Notes: generated by a model from the sequence alone, not told the origin. A stretch of 64,000 bases of DNA from Strigamia acuminata (GCA_949358305.1 OX442321.1:10255605-10319604); one strand, 5' to 3'. Counted from the first letter of the stretch, positions 42,311 through 54,797 are shown. Translations and numbers: made by a program.

Positions 42311-45300
42311 GGTTTTGATGTTTGATCAATCGAGGTTTAGGTTTTGGTTTTTATTTCTTAACCATTCGTTAGGTTTTGAAAATATTTTCGTCCAAGGCGA
42401 CACCGATGGCATTACTACTCTTTATCTTACGTTGTTTCCGTTATGACCATTTTTCCACTAAAACTGTTCCACATCGTTAAGTATTCGTGCCAAGTTGCAC
42501 AGCTAAAAAGAGACAAATTGTAAAAAAAAATAATTTTAAATGTACTGTACCGGTATCTAACAAAATTTGTTTAGGAATGTGGCATCCAAATACACATGTA
42601 TTGCTATATTTGCAGGTAAAATTGGCATAAATCATTCAATCCTCAATTATAATGTGGTGGGACCAAGACCCTAATCTACTGGAGATCTTCATTTTGAACA
42701 TTTGCGAACTGGAATTACATTAATTTAATTATCATTGATAAAATTGTGATTGAGCGCCTGGATTGCATTTACAAGCTTTAATAGACGCAGCTCCTACAAA
42801 ACTTAAGAGAACAATCTTGACACTTGATTTTACCCATTTCCAAATTAGTCCTTTAGAATCTTCTGGTACTGAAAATTTAAAATAAAATAAAATGAAATAT
42901 ATTTCTTAAGAAAGTAATTCTTCGATTAGTTTTACGATTTTTACTGCGCAAACGTGTGTAAAGATAATGCTAAAATTCGATTCAACTCTCCATAACATGA
43001 TTTCCCTTAGGACTGCACCAAATACTGTTCGTTGCAACTGTAGATGTTTGTACTAGATCTTTGCCTAAGTTTTTGTAGCCATCAGATAGCGTAAAAGTAC
43101 ACCTAACGGTATCTTTTATCCTCACCACATTTTAAAGTCACTTGTGCTGTGCTTACTCTTCCTCCTTGCTTTATAAGTAATATCACGAGTGCAAAAAATA
43201 ATCTTTTTTGAAAATAAATCCACATATATTTGTTCTATATTTTGCTGGAAATCCAGAAAATAATTGATCTTTTCCATTAAAAAATTAATATCTGAAAACA
43301 AATAAAATCTATGTAAATTTAAGATGTGTTTATGCATTTATGAACATAATGAACATTTGCTGTGTTTGCTTAATTCTATACGCAAGTTCTGTTACAATTT
43401 AATAACATTTTGGATGAACGTCGTCATCTGGGATGCTTTAAATTTAAATTTGTTTGAACCGCATACAATATTCATAAGTAAAGTAAATGAATTATGTCTA
43501 TACCTGCGTAATCAAACATGTTTAAATTGAATTTATATGTTAAATCCATTCATAAGCAAACATGTTTAAAAATAAACAATGAAATAATTTCAATTTTCAA
43601 TTTTCAATTTGTAATTCAAATTCTGTTTTACAGTTTTAAATTTGTTGTTCTTGACACTTAAATGAAAAAAAAACTGTACGAGTAGAAATTATAGTTTTAG
43701 CTTCAACTTTAAATTCAAATAAATTTTTAACCACATTAATAAAAAAAAAAACGATTCAAATATGCGAGAAATATTTAAATATGAAAAGTTTTCCAGCAGA
43801 TGTTGCATTTCAAATTCACTTTGTTGGTAACAAATGACAGACATTTTTATATTAGCTGTCACTGCATTCTGTCACAAACACCACTCACCCGTTTCATTCA
43901 TTTAATATTATACATTTCAAAAATGCTAACCGCAAAAACTTACTTTCAGCTTATAACACCAGAGGCTGCTGAAAGTTAAAAGCTCTGTACAAAAGGCGTC
44001 GAGACTCCCCGCTAACAGTTATTACTAGGTTGTAAAAACAAAAATAAAATAATATGAAAGAAGAAAAAAAAAAGTCATTTGTCCATTGTTTGTCTTCGGC
44101 ACTTGCAATATATTCTCGTTATCACGGTGCCGATCACCTTCGCTAAACACACATCTAATTCAAGTAGCAATAGCATCGAAACGTGAAAAGTAAACTCGAA
44201 AACCAATATAATATGACGAATGCTTCAATAACGCATCAATCAAATTTCTTATTATCTTGGCCCCTTGGTTTTTCCTCTTTCCGTTCGTTTTCTGCATCAT
44301 AAACTCGGTGCTGTTGCCAATAGATGGCGTTGGTTTCTCACGACGCATGGCCGGGAATGTGGTAATCGCGCGACCGGCGTCTATACTGAGTGCCAGAAGA
44401 AAAGGAATCGGAGGGGGATTCATGCAACGTCTGTCACTTTTCACTTTTCGTACAAAAATATCGATTGGTTCTGTCAAGGGAATGGCGTGTTGTTGGTCGA
44501 TTAGGCAGAGTTCGGCTGGGTGACTGCATCTTGGCCAATTATTTCTGCTCCTCTTATTTTGAGTGGAAGAGAAAATATAATAATTGTGATCAACATTCTT
44601 GGCGTGACCTTTCACTCGACATAAAAATGAAAAGAGTCTTCTCTCTGATTAAAGTTACTCACTGTCTTATCAGAACGAGGGGAGAAAGAAAGAAGAAAGA
44701 AAAAAGAAAAAAATAATCTGATCTAAACTGCGCAACCGCTTTTCTTCTTAAGTTTTCCGAACAAAAAGAAAATTCAATTTCTTTTTTTTCCCCCTTTCGT
44801 CATATTTGTGACTTTATTTGCGACGATATCGGATAATAATTATAAAAATAAAGAGAAACATAAGAGACGCACATTTTTCTACATCTCTTTTTGTTATCGG
44901 GGGAATTAGTTTACCTGACAGGAGTTGGTCGTCGTTCGTCGATGCATCTCTCGCGCTCCATCAATTTCTCATCAGATTGGTTTCGTTCGCCGAAAGCAAC
45001 AAAAATTTGCTGGAAACAAAAATCTGATAAAAGAAAACACGAGTAATAAATCACTACAGAAGATTTGTTTCTTTTTTCTTTTTTTTTAATTATTATTATT
45101 AATATCAATAATTACCTTAATTATTATTATTATTTTTAAAAAAATGAACTAAGAAATAAGTCATTTTCCAGTTTTATTTACACAAACGTAGATCTGCCAA
45201 CGCGTTTTATTGTGGTATTTGTGTTAGAGGTGAAGCGAGAACCGGCGTTCGTGCGTATAAGACGCCGAGTCGGTGCTCGTTATCGCCTTAATCAATTAAG

Positions 45301-45770
45301 ATTGCGAAAAGGAAATTTCCTTGCACTCATTCGACGGGCACGTGCACAAAACAAAAGAGGAGTAAAAATAGCTGCCGCTGATAAATTCAAACCGATGGCC
45401 CAACTAACAGCCCTTAATCCCGAGCATTTCGATAAATTTCCCGACGTTTCTGCTGGAGGCACAGGTGATTCTCGTGCCGATATCGAGGTCGGATTTGCCC
45501 GCAAATCCCAAGCTAGACGTAGACAGATGCACTATGCAACGCGTTGGCAGGTCCAGAGTCAAACAACGAGAAAAGTGTGTTGAAGGATGTGACGACAAAA
45601 GGTCGACGAGGGGAGGAAAAAAAAACTCCAAATCTTTCTTGGGTTCATTTTTCAAACAAAACAAACACTTCTTTTTTTGCATATTCAAATTCAAACTTCC
45701 TTAAGTGCATTGATGGACGCAAAATGGAGGTTGCCCGCAATGTGGACCAACGATTGTCTTAGCTAAAACT
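42311..45770. other. non-coding or unresolved region
   Basis: Mostly A+T-rich. Minus-strand exon-like frames at 43292-43126 and around 43100-42960 have fair splice signals but do not assemble. Frames at 44160-44615 and 45212-45583 are open on both strands and carry no recognisable motif. I see no supported gene. Confidence 0.4.
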
Positions 45771-46210
45771 TTTATTTAATTTATTTAATTAACTTAAATT
45801 TAATTTAATTTCAACTGTGGAGAATACATTTAGAAATCGTTTTAAACCGTTTGGAAAATTAAAAATAAACAGGAAGACTTCCTTTACAAATTCCTCCATC
45901 AACTTCACTCACTTTATAAGCACTTCTTTTTTTTATTCCTTTAAAAATTTCCTTGAATCCCACAGAAAGATTTGGAGCTCATACGCTTTGTTAGCACAAA
46001 TTTATGTCTTATTTTTTTTTCTTCCACGGTTCAAGTTCAGTTTCCAATTCCAATGAACACTTTGCAAGTAACTTTTAAATTTATTTTTAAAAAACAAAAA
46101 CAAAAACAAAAACAAAAACAAAAACGAAATTTAAAAAAAAAACCAAAGAAAAAAAAACCTATTTTGGGCCATTGCAAAATTGTTGTTAAGTTTGTGCGTG
46201 TGTTTAATTT
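45771..46210 (-). other. 3'UTR of the Kekkon-like gene
   Basis: A+T-rich sequence downstream of the stop codon. On the minus strand the first good polyadenylation signal AATAAA corresponds to plus 45771-45776. An AACAAA repeat fills about 46091-46126. Confidence 0.45.
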
Positions 46211-48265
46211 TCACACTTTAGTTGCGCTGTCAGATTGCTTTTTCTCATCACCAGCAGCACTAACACCGACTGGGATGGGCTTCCTTTTTAATCTCGGATG
46301 AGGCGGTCCGTGATGATGCACACGAGTCCGACCTGCGTCACTGTCATCCGACGATGAAGTGGTCCTCCGACTCGTCCCTGAGGTTGTTGCAGCCCAATCG
46401 GCCGTTCTCTGTCGCCTGTCGAGGCTCGATCTTCCCTGGGGTAAAGGCTGCCCGCAGGAAGCGCAGCTCTCCGGCTGCGACGTGGGGGTCCTCGCGCTCC
46501 TCTCGTTCTCGCTCTCCTTCTCCTCCTTGTCGGTTTTTGCAATCGTGTCATCTTGGTCCAGAATGCTGTCGCTTTCTTCATTGGACGTGTTGTCGACCCC
46601 ACCTCCTCCTCCTCCTCCTCCATCATCCCCATCCTTGTTCTCCGAAACGCCCTTGGAGTCAATCACGACGCTCTCCTCCATCACGGTGCTTAATTTCGTC
46701 ATGTCTCCTTGCACGCTGTTCTTATTGGCAAAAGTCACGTGCTCGTACTTATCGACAGTGGGTATCTCGTGGTATTTCTGCGATATTCGGGGCGCGGCCG
46801 TGGACTTGGCAGCCATGAGGGTGGACAAACTCTGCTTGTCGATGGTGAGCAAGGCGCTTTCCTTGTGGTTGAGTAGGCACACGTGATGGTGTTTGTGCTC
46901 AGCCAAAACGCGTTTCCTTTCCCTCCTCCGTCTGCGGTAGAGGAAGGCCAAGCAACAAGCGAGCACGATGAGCGCCGCAACGCCAATCGCGCCACCGCCC
47001 ACCATGCCCGACACCTGAGACAGGGTGAAGGAGGCGTCGAGCGACACGTTTGCGGCCACCACGAGCGTCACGTTGCGCGTCTTGGTGTTGGCCTTGTTCT
47101 CGGCCACGCACGTGTAGATGCCCGCGTCCTCCTTGCGAACCGCGGTGATGGTGAGGTTGCTCACTTTGTCCAGCAAGCCGTCCTCGTGGATGATGTAGAT
47201 CTGCTTGCTGTCTCTCGCCATGGCCGACAAGTTGGCAATGACGCGTTCCTTCCACACCCAGTGGATGTTGGGCTCGGGGTTGGCCGAGACGCGGCAGGTG
47301 AGCGTCACGTTGTCGTCCTCGTCGACCAAGAAGGGCGACTCGACGACGGCGATCTGCGTCTCGCAAGCGAAGTCCTCGAGCCCGAGTTTGTCCCACGTCT
47401 GGTTGGCGAGGCGCCGAGGAGCCGCGCACACGGGTACGACGCCGAGAGGCACGTTGGCCTTGAGCACCCATTGGCGGGCGGGACGCAGGCGGCAGTCGCA
47501 ATGCCAGGGATTATCGTGCAGATCGATGCCGTGCAGGGAACGCAACCAAGTCAAGGCGCTGGCTGGCACGTCCGTCAGTTTGTTGCCGTCTAATTTGAGA
47601 AAAGTGAGATTATGAAGGCCGCGAAAAGCGTTCTCGGCCACGCGTTCCAACTGGCATCTGCTCAACTCGAGCACCGTGAGCGAGGGCAGGTGAGCGAAAG
47701 CGTCCTCGGCCAGACGCCGCAACGGGTTGTCGTTGAAAATGAGGCGGCGCAGGGCGGGCATCTCGCCAAACGCGGCTGCAGGCACGTAGGTCATGTCGTT
47801 GTGGCTGATGTCGAGTTCGACCAGGTTGGACAGACGCCGAAAAGCCTCCTGGTCGATCTGTTTGAGGTGACAGTGTTGGAGGTGGATGCGTTGCAGGTTG
47901 AGCAAACCAGCGTTGAGAAACGTGTCCTTGGGCAACACCTGCAGATTGTTGTGCGACATGTCCAGCATTTGGGTCCCCGGGTCGAAGGTGGGAGGCACGT
48001 CGATGAAGCCGGCGCTGCGGCAGTCCACCGTGTCCTTGCCGTACTTCCACTTGCAGTCGCAGCCCTCGGGACACTCACCAAGGCAGACGCGATGCATCAA
48101 AGAAAGCCACACCACCAGCGATAACAAGGCGCCGCGGCCTCGCGAGGGCGCCACCCGAACGCTCCAATACTCGACTCCTGCCGACGAGTGGCGGCGCCGG
48201 AGATATCGATGATGATGATGATAAGGAGGGCGGCTCTGATGCTCACGCTCCTCCGGCGGCGGCAT
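46211..48265 (-). CDS. kek: Kekkon-like LRR-Ig transmembrane receptor
   Basis: One intronless frame of 684 residues. Order of parts: a long polar N-terminal stretch, a hydrophobic signal core at about 46-60 (LLSLVVWLSL), an LRR N-cap (CPEGCDCKWKYG), about six to seven leucine-rich repeats (LDMSHNNL, LDISHNDM, LKLDGNKL), a C-cap (NPWHCDCRLR), one Ig domain (CRVSANPEP ... DAGIYTCVAEN), a transmembrane helix at about 419-444 followed by a run of Arg, and a cytoplasmic tail with a poly-Gly run and a Ser/Asp-rich part. It ends SATKV, a class I PDZ ligand (T-x-V). This is the layout of Kekkon proteins, arthropod modulators of EGF-receptor or BMP signalling and neuronal adhesion; I cannot say which Kek. 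The first ATG lies 45 residues before the signal core; no in-frame Met lies closer on its N-terminal side. The gene is much more GC-rich than its flanks. Confidence 0.92.
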   Translation of the reverse strand: MPPPEEREHQSRPPYHHHHRYLRRRHSSAGVEYWSVRVAPSRGRGALLSLVVWLSLMHRVCLGECPEGCDCKWKYGKDTVDCRSAGFIDVPPTFDPGTQMLDMSHNNLQVLPKDTFLNAGLLNLQRIHLQHCHLKQIDQEAFRRLSNLVELDISHNDMTYVPAAAFGEMPALRRLIFNDNPLRRLAEDAFAHLPSLTVLELSRCQLERVAENAFRGLHNLTFLKLDGNKLTDVPASALTWLRSLHGIDLHDNPWHCDCRLRPARQWVLKANVPLGVVPVCAAPRRLANQTWDKLGLEDFACETQIAVVESPFLVDEDDNVTLTCRVSANPEPNIHWVWKERVIANLSAMARDSKQIYIIHEDGLLDKVSNLTITAVRKEDAGIYTCVAENKANTKTRNVTLVVAANVSLDASFTLSQVSGMVGGGAIGVAALIVLACCLAFLYRRRRRERKRVLAEHKHHHVCLLNHKESALLTIDKQSLSTLMAAKSTAAPRISQKYHEIPTVDKYEHVTFANKNSVQGDMTKLSTVMEESVVIDSKGVSENKDGDDGGGGGGGGVDNTSNEESDSILDQDDTIAKTDKEEKESENERSARTPTSQPESCASCGQPLPQGRSSLDRRQRTADWAATTSGTSRRTTSSSDDSDAGRTRVHHHGPPHPRLKRKPIPVGVSAAGDEKKQSDSATKV

Positions 48266-51056
48266 TCTCCACGACCTGGCGGCGCGCCCTCATTAGTCCC
48301 ACAGGAGGAGGACGCCAAACAGGATGATGACGTGCTGCGAGAGGGGGACCACCTGATCAAACAACAAAACTTACGTCAATTAAATCCACTCTACTCAAAC
48401 TGCAATTATTCACTGAGAAGAAAGAAAAAAATCAAAAGAAAATGAGAAAGAAAAAAACGACAAAGTGATATTAAAAAAAGAAGAAGAAGAAGAAGGAAAA
48501 AAACATGTGATGACAAATGAAGACAAAGCACAACGCGTGTGGTGCAGATATGGCGTCCGCTAAATGAAGCATCACCGGCTTCTCTCTCTCGGAGGCCGAG
48601 AAATTGGTTCCCTGTCTACGACCGATGACTGACGACTGATCATTTTTTTCCCCCTTTTCGCTTGTCAGAATTCAGTAGTGTTCGCTCGTGTCTCAAAAAC
48701 TAATAGAATATCAGTTAGGCGTGCTGCGAAATGAGCATCAGCACACGAGGACCCTGGGCTAATGAATGCCTTCCATCGACATGCGTTCGCACTCTCCCGC
48801 CTAATTAAGGCCTGCCACGCAAATCCCAAGCATTTTTTTCCTCCTTTCTTTTCTTTCTTTCATTGCACCAACAGTTGACAACTCGAGCATCTTAAACAAC
48901 CGTCTTCTTCTTGCGGAAGAAATAAAAGAAATATAGTAGAAAAGAAAGAAATAAAAAAGAAAAAGAAAGAAAATTTAATTGAAAAGAAAATTAAAAAAAA
49001 TATGGAAATAAACGAGTCAAGTGATTGTTATCAAAATATAAATATTATGCAAATGATTCATTCAATCTAAGTGCGAAGACGCGCTCGCTGTACGTTTGCT
49101 CCAAACTATATTGAGTGAAAAAGACGGGAGGGAGGAAGAAGGGAAGGAGGACGCAGAAGTGAAAAATCCTTTTTGATTGAATTTTGAAACGCGAGTAAGT
49201 TGTTGTTTAACCCGCTGTTTGGCAAAAACAAAAATTTGCGACGAGCTCCACTTACCAGCACACATCTCAATCGAAAAAGCCCTTTCTTTTCATTCAACCA
49301 CACAATTAGGGGCAAATGTTTCTCTCACTATAGTCGAAAGGCCCGCCTTGCGCGTACTGATTGCAACTTCCCCGCACGTCTTCCCAGCCTTATATTGAAG
49401 CCCATTCTTAGCGTAAAAACAAAAAATAAATAAAACTCTTCCCTCTCTCCCGCCCACGTCCCAGCCGAAAAATAAAAAAGGCAATCACAGGAAAAGGGAG
49501 GGCCGCAGTGTTAGGAAGCGGTTGTGTTGCTATTAGAGTCAAGTAAATGGATGTTTCTAATCAAAGCACGAATTCGCAATTAGAACGACGAGTGTAAAAG
49601 AACAGGAAAAGGAGTAAGTCGAATCAAGTTTCTCAATCTCGTGGACAGGGGTCGTCAACGAGTGAAATGATTAGGAGGTGGTCGTCACCAATCACGAGAC
49701 ACGTGCAACCCGGGTCAAGAGACAATCGTCCTTTCTCATCTCCATGTTACATCGTTATTAGACGAGTCGAGCGAGAGGAGAAGAGAAGAGACGAGAAGAG
49801 AAGAGTCGAGACGAGAAGAGAAGCTTCTGCTTGCGTTCATTCAATATCATAAATCTTTCCGAGTCAGCTCCCTTTTAGCGAGCGATGGGATGGTCGAGTA
49901 TATCCGAGCAGCAAACTCTCTTCCTTCCTCGTCCCAGCCACGTGTCTTCAACGGAGCAAGAAAAGCGAGTGGGAGAAAAGTTCGTGGATGAAATGCAAAT
50001 TGAGAATATGCAACTGAAAAGCCATTGACCATTGATCTTTGTGCGGGGGAGGAAAGAAATGAAGAAGAAAAAGGCTATGGAGATGAATTTTGCATTACTT
50101 ACTAATGCATTAGCAACTGTGATCGTGCATTTGGGTCTGGTCGATTTCAGCTCGGAATGGAGAAAGCAGACTCGAGGTAACGTCATTAAATGGCGATTGC
50201 CTCCCCCTCAACCGAGTAGAAATGTGGCCAACACAAAGGTGTGAATGCGGGCATGAAATAACAACACCTTTACTTACTCTCATGCTGAGAATAGTATCAT
50301 TTTTGCAAGTGCAGAGGATAAAAACTAAACCCGAAAAAATTATACAATCCTCGCAGCATATAAAGTAAAAATTCTTCTTTGTTTTCCCAAATCAACCTTA
50401 AAGATTATTTCACGTATGTACATGTATATATACTTGTATATACAAGAGCACCTTTAAAAAAGCACTTTATTGCCTACGTAGGAAGCAAATTCAATTAACT
50501 TGCTATGGGTGCGCTTTTTATATCTCAAATTCTCAAAGATGAATTTTCTCTTTTCTTTAATTACTGACGAAATAATAAATAATCTGGAAAAATTCAGCCG
50601 CTTAAATGGATATTCATTTAATTATTCACTCGGAATCAGTGTCCGGAAATTGGCGATTTCTGTAAAGCGTAATAACACGGTGCAGTGAATATCATTACAT
50701 TCACGTTTGACCCGTCGATGTTCATTAATACAAACTTAATGACATGTAATCGATCTGAAAGCAGAAAATTCGCTGATAAGACTCAACTGGAATTGATTAA
50801 AAGAAAAGAGAAAACGCAATCGGAAACGAAGCAAGTGATGATGAGCGAGCACAAGATATGAGTCGAGCATGATTCTCTGCTCACACTGGGGAGCTAAACG
50901 AAACGAGAGGAGCTGAGCTGAGCTGAGCAGAAGCACAGCAGAAACAGAAGCAGAAGCACAGCAGAAACAGAAGCAGAAGCAGAAGCACAGCAGAAGCACA
51001 GCAGATTAAGATCGGTTGCAAAATTGCAAGCAACGCGAAAGATGGACGAGGGACTG
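48266..51056 (-). other. upstream region of the Kekkon-like gene
   Basis: No coding gene is seen. On the minus strand a pyrimidine tract ending CTCGCAG (plus about 48337) is a good acceptor for a 5'UTR exon, so transcription may start further upstream. Purine-rich repeats occur at 49773-49826 (GAGAAGAGAAGAGWCGA type) and 50911-51005 (GAGCT, then GCAGAAGCACA/GCAGAAACA type). Confidence 0.45.
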
Positions 51057-51412
51057 ACAAGGGGAGAGCACCAATAAGCTATCACAGATTGTTGTAATAT
51101 TAAACAAGAAGGATTGTTATATCATGCTGAATGAGACCCTAAAATAATTTCATTCCATGAACAGCCAACAATGCAAACAATGAGCTGAAAGTTGGCACTA
51201 TTTTGTCTGTGTATACATCAAATCTGAGCAATCAGGCCTAGTGTATGAATACTGTAAACAACAGTTGCTAGGTAAAAAATAGTTCCAAGATCCAAGTTCA
51301 ATTTTATCATTTGAGATTCAATGATGTCATTTCCTCTTTTGATATCACATGACATATGACATCAGAACTTTGTTCAACAACATGACTGTCTTCATGAAGA
51401 CAATAATAGTTT

Positions 51413-51483
51413 GTAGTGGTGGTTCAGTGGTTAAGGCAATGGACCAGGAATCTTTCCACACAGGTTCAAATCCTGTTGGGTGT
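51413..51483 (+). repeat. tRNA-derived (SINE-like) core, left arm
   Basis: There is an A box TGGTTCAGTGG at 51420-51430 and a B box GGTTCAAATCC at 51463-51473, with a perfect 5-bp T-arm stem (ACAGG/CCTGT) around a 7-nt loop. The acceptor and anticodon stems pair poorly, so this is a tRNA-derived SINE head or pseudogene rather than a working tRNA. Confidence 0.6.
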
Positions 51484-51657
51484 GAATATATTTACATTTA
51501 TTTTTTGTTAAATTTTAGCAGTTATTTTAATGTTTGTAATTTTATATTTGTTAAAAAATTAAAATTAACCAAATTAAAATTTTCTGGAAACAAATATAAA
51601 ATTACAAACATTAAAATAACTGCTAAAATTTAACAAAAAATAAATGTAAATATATTC

Positions 51658-51728
51658 ACACCCAACAGGATTTGAACCTGTGTGGAAAGATTCCTGGTCC
51701 ATTGCCTTAACCACTGAACCACCACTAC
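51658..51728 (-). repeat. tRNA-derived (SINE-like) core, right arm
   Basis: Mirror copy of the left-arm core on the minus strand: B box at 51668-51678 and A box at 51711-51721. Confidence 0.6.
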
Positions 51729-53420
51729 AAACTATTATTGTCTTCATGAAGACAGTCATGTTGTTGAACAAAGTTCTGATGTCATATGTCATGTGATATC
51801 AAAAGAGGAAATGACATCATTGAATCTCAAATGATAAAATTGAACTTGGATCTTGGAACTATTTTTTACCTAGCAACTGTTGTTTACAGTATTCATACAC
51901 TAGGCCTGATTGCTCAGATTTGATGTATACACAGACAAAATAGTGCCAACTTTCAGCTCATTGTTTGCATTGTTGGCTGTTCATGGAATGAAATTATTTT
52001 AGGGTCTCATTCAGCATGATATAACAATCCTTCTTGTTTAATATTACAACAATCTGTGATAGCTTATTGGTGCTCTCCCCTTGTGAGCACAAACTTGTTA
52101 ACAAGCAATGTTTTAAGTCGGGTTTGTCACGAAATTGAAATAAGAGGCAGAAACGCAGATAAATGTTAAAAGAAAAGCACCCGAGATACCTCAAAGGGCC
52201 ACTGATAAGAGACATTTTCCTTATTCGTTCCTCGTGGGAAAATCAAAGGGGGAAAAAACACATTGCAAACAGAAAGGAAATTAACATCTGACAAAAAGAT
52301 AGCGGCTTTAGAAATATCTGAAACGGTGAGGCGGCGAAATAAATTATTGCCTTTCGAGTTTTGAGCACGAGCAAAACCCTCTCTAATATTCAACAAACAC
52401 ATCAAATTTGAATAAATACATTGTATAAATAAAACAAAGATAAAGTAGTCGCGTCTCGTGGGTTCAACAGATGTTTGCGTGACAGGGCGTGCGGACATTT
52501 GGTCTGCACTGATGAACGGGTTCAAACTCAATGAAGTCGACACGAGAATGATGAATGGCTGCTGCATTGGACAAACTCAACTTTAAGGAATTGGTGTAAA
52601 ATTTTATTGAACATTGTGAACGCGAATGGACGCATCCACTTTTGCCAATTTGACCTCCGTGCAACCGATGCCGATTCCCGTCGTCTGTCAATAGTGGAAC
52701 GAGGGAGAACATTCCTGCGTCGAGCATCCGACTGTTTCGTGACATTTACGCTTCTAATCGAAGGGAATTGATGCGGTCGTCAAACAAAACGAGCTCATTG
52801 CGTTGCAGCTTGCAGGTAAAACCAACGCGGATCAAGTTGACGTGTCATTTTATTTTCTCATCAAAAAATCGACGTACGGATGGAAAAACGTTCACCGTTA
52901 GTAGATTAAAGCTTATCATTTATTAATGGAAATGTGAAAGTGGTCTGAGATGTTCGAGATGGAATGTTTGTCCTCTTCTCGGTCAACTCCCCAAGGAAAC
53001 GGCTTAAGAAGAGTACCCACATTAATCAACTCAGATGCCGCGTGCCCTATAGAAATCTCACTCGGAAATGAAAGTGGAAAGTAGAGGAGGGTACAACTCA
53101 AACTCAATCGCAATCAATGTCTACGTGCCGTGTACAGCCAGGTAAAGCAATAAACAATTTATGTTTCGAGCGACACTTGGATTTAGTCCTGCTCTGTTTT
53201 GATCTATCGTCGAATTTATCTTTAAAGGAACACATTTAAGACATTTCGCCTCCGCAATTTTTTTCCCTTCTAATTTTTTTTTTATTTATTTATTTTTTTT
53301 TGAAAAAAAAAAGGGAGAGAGAGAAAAATAAATCGATTCTGAAGCGGTTTTCTGATATTTTATACACCACAAAAAGAAAAATGAACCGTAATGGTTCGCC
53401 CATCCTGCAACACCCCCTGA

Positions 53421-53443
53421 TCTCTCTCTCTCTCTCTCTCTCT
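53421..53443. repeat. (TC)n microsatellite
   Basis: A dinucleotide run, followed at 53705-53752 by a degenerate (CATTCG)n/(CACTCG)n hexanucleotide array. Confidence 0.9.
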
Positions 53444-54035
53444 TTCTATCTCGGGTTTTGAAACGCTCAGAGGAGCGATTATAATAGACGAAATAGCCTC
53501 ATATACATTTGGTCAAAAAGAGGCCGCCACTAACGCAGCGAACCTCGATCTAATCGGGCTCTCCATCTCCCAGACTCGAGTCGGGGGCGTGCAATTCAAT
53601 AAACAGAATGAAAAGCCAGCCTCATCGCCACCATCAGCTCGCGATTATCGAGCACGTACAAAGATGCAACATTTTCGGCGCATGCGCGTGGCTATACTCT
53701 CATGCTCGCATTCGCATTCGCATTCGCACTCGCACTCGCCATCGCCACTCGCAGGAACCCTCTCCCTCTTCCGTTTGAATCGGGAAACAAAACAAGCAGC
53801 GGGTTAGAAAAGCTACAGCCTTTGGATTAGAACCGCAGATATAAACACACAAGCGCTTTTACCTCGAGTAATCCTGTGGCTCCATTAAACAGAATCCCCA
53901 CCGAATAGAGAACACTTGATGATGAATTACTCATGCCGAAAGGAATATTGATTTCCGACACCAACTAGTGTTGGACAGGGAAACACGAAAAGTCACACCA
54001 AAATGGCGATTGATTAAATAAATACTTAAATGGCT

Positions 54036-54085
54036 AAATAAATGAATGAATGAATGAATAAATGAATAAATAAATAAATAAATAG
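54036..54085. repeat. (AATG/AATA)n microsatellite
   Basis: A tetranucleotide array switching from AATG to AATA units. Confidence 0.9.
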
Positions 54086-54762
54086 AAATTGTCGTGTAAT
54101 CATGAGACTCGAAAAAGGATCTTCCTTCTCAGAAAAATCTAATTGAATTTGTCCGAATTGTGAGAGAAGGGAAATTTAAATCTCCTCCTGGTTTCTTCGC
54201 ACGGTGATGAGCAATTGTCGGTTGCCGTGGAAACCTAAATCTTCTCTTCTCTCTCAGTTTCCCCATGATGCACGGCAAAGAGGAAGGAAGTGGCTCCCGG
54301 TGGAAAGAGAAAAGCATATTCCTCACTGAGCAAATATTGAAAAAGAAAGTAATTCGTCGCGTGAAGAGGGGAAGGAAAGGTGAAGAGTAAGAAAAAGTGA
54401 CTTGTGTCCCCAGCCCGTCGTCTGTTTTTTGTTTACGTGCAAAGAGTTAATGTATTTTCAAAGTGGCGACTCTTTGGCATGTGGCCAGAGACGCCGACGA
54501 TATCGGCGCCAAATTACGGATGAGGAGGAAGACACACGAAAGCGGTGTCGGCACGCGTTCCCAAAATCCCCATTACGAGTTTCCAACATGCATTCGTTAA
54601 GTGTTCGGGTCATTGATTCATCATCGCCAGAAATAGACGCTGAGAAAGAGATGCCAAAACATCCCCGGCCGACGTCGTCGTCGTTGCACTAAATGTTTTC
54701 TCGCTTAAACTAAACGCCATCAGCCGCCATCATCGATCGTACACAGTTTACATTGAGCTGTT

Positions 54763-54797
54763 GCTCTGCTCTGCTCTGCTCTGCTCTGCACTGCTCT
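54763..54797. repeat. (CTCTG)n pentanucleotide repeat
   Basis: About seven CTCTG-type units. Similar short pentamer arrays lie at 55971-56005 (CATCG/CTTCG) and 57348-57370 (AGGAT). Confidence 0.9.

Larger units (their letters stand above)
51057..52084. repeat. long inverted repeat: two 496-bp arms, 36-bp spacer
   Basis: 51057-51552 and 51589-52084 are reverse complements with no difference that I could find by eye; equal arm lengths exclude net indels, and internal landmarks map exactly (51463 to 51678). The spacer (51553-51588) is A+T-rich. The outer ends are ACAAGGGGAGAGC and its complement. No target duplication is visible. Each arm carries a tRNA-like segment. The short frames on both strands are mirror images of one another and are not genes. 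Confidence 0.95.

Noticed and set aside
44160-44615. 151-codon minus-strand frame
   Set aside because: Overlaps several other open frames, has no domain features and no promoter or splice support.
45212-45583. 123-codon very basic plus-strand frame, also open on the minus strand
   Set aside because: No recognisable motif, no convincing splice or start context, and open in more than one frame through a GC-richer patch. A real small gene cannot be fully excluded.
46354-48124. Several long plus-strand and alternative minus-strand frames across the Kekkon-like gene
   Set aside because: The high GC content suppresses stop codons. The 684-codon minus frame carries the recognised LRR, Ig and membrane parts, and the others have no family features.
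51349-51792. Two related frames, one per strand, starting MTYDIRTLFNN
   Set aside because: They are mirror copies created by the inverted repeat and read through a tRNA-like segment; not a gene pair.
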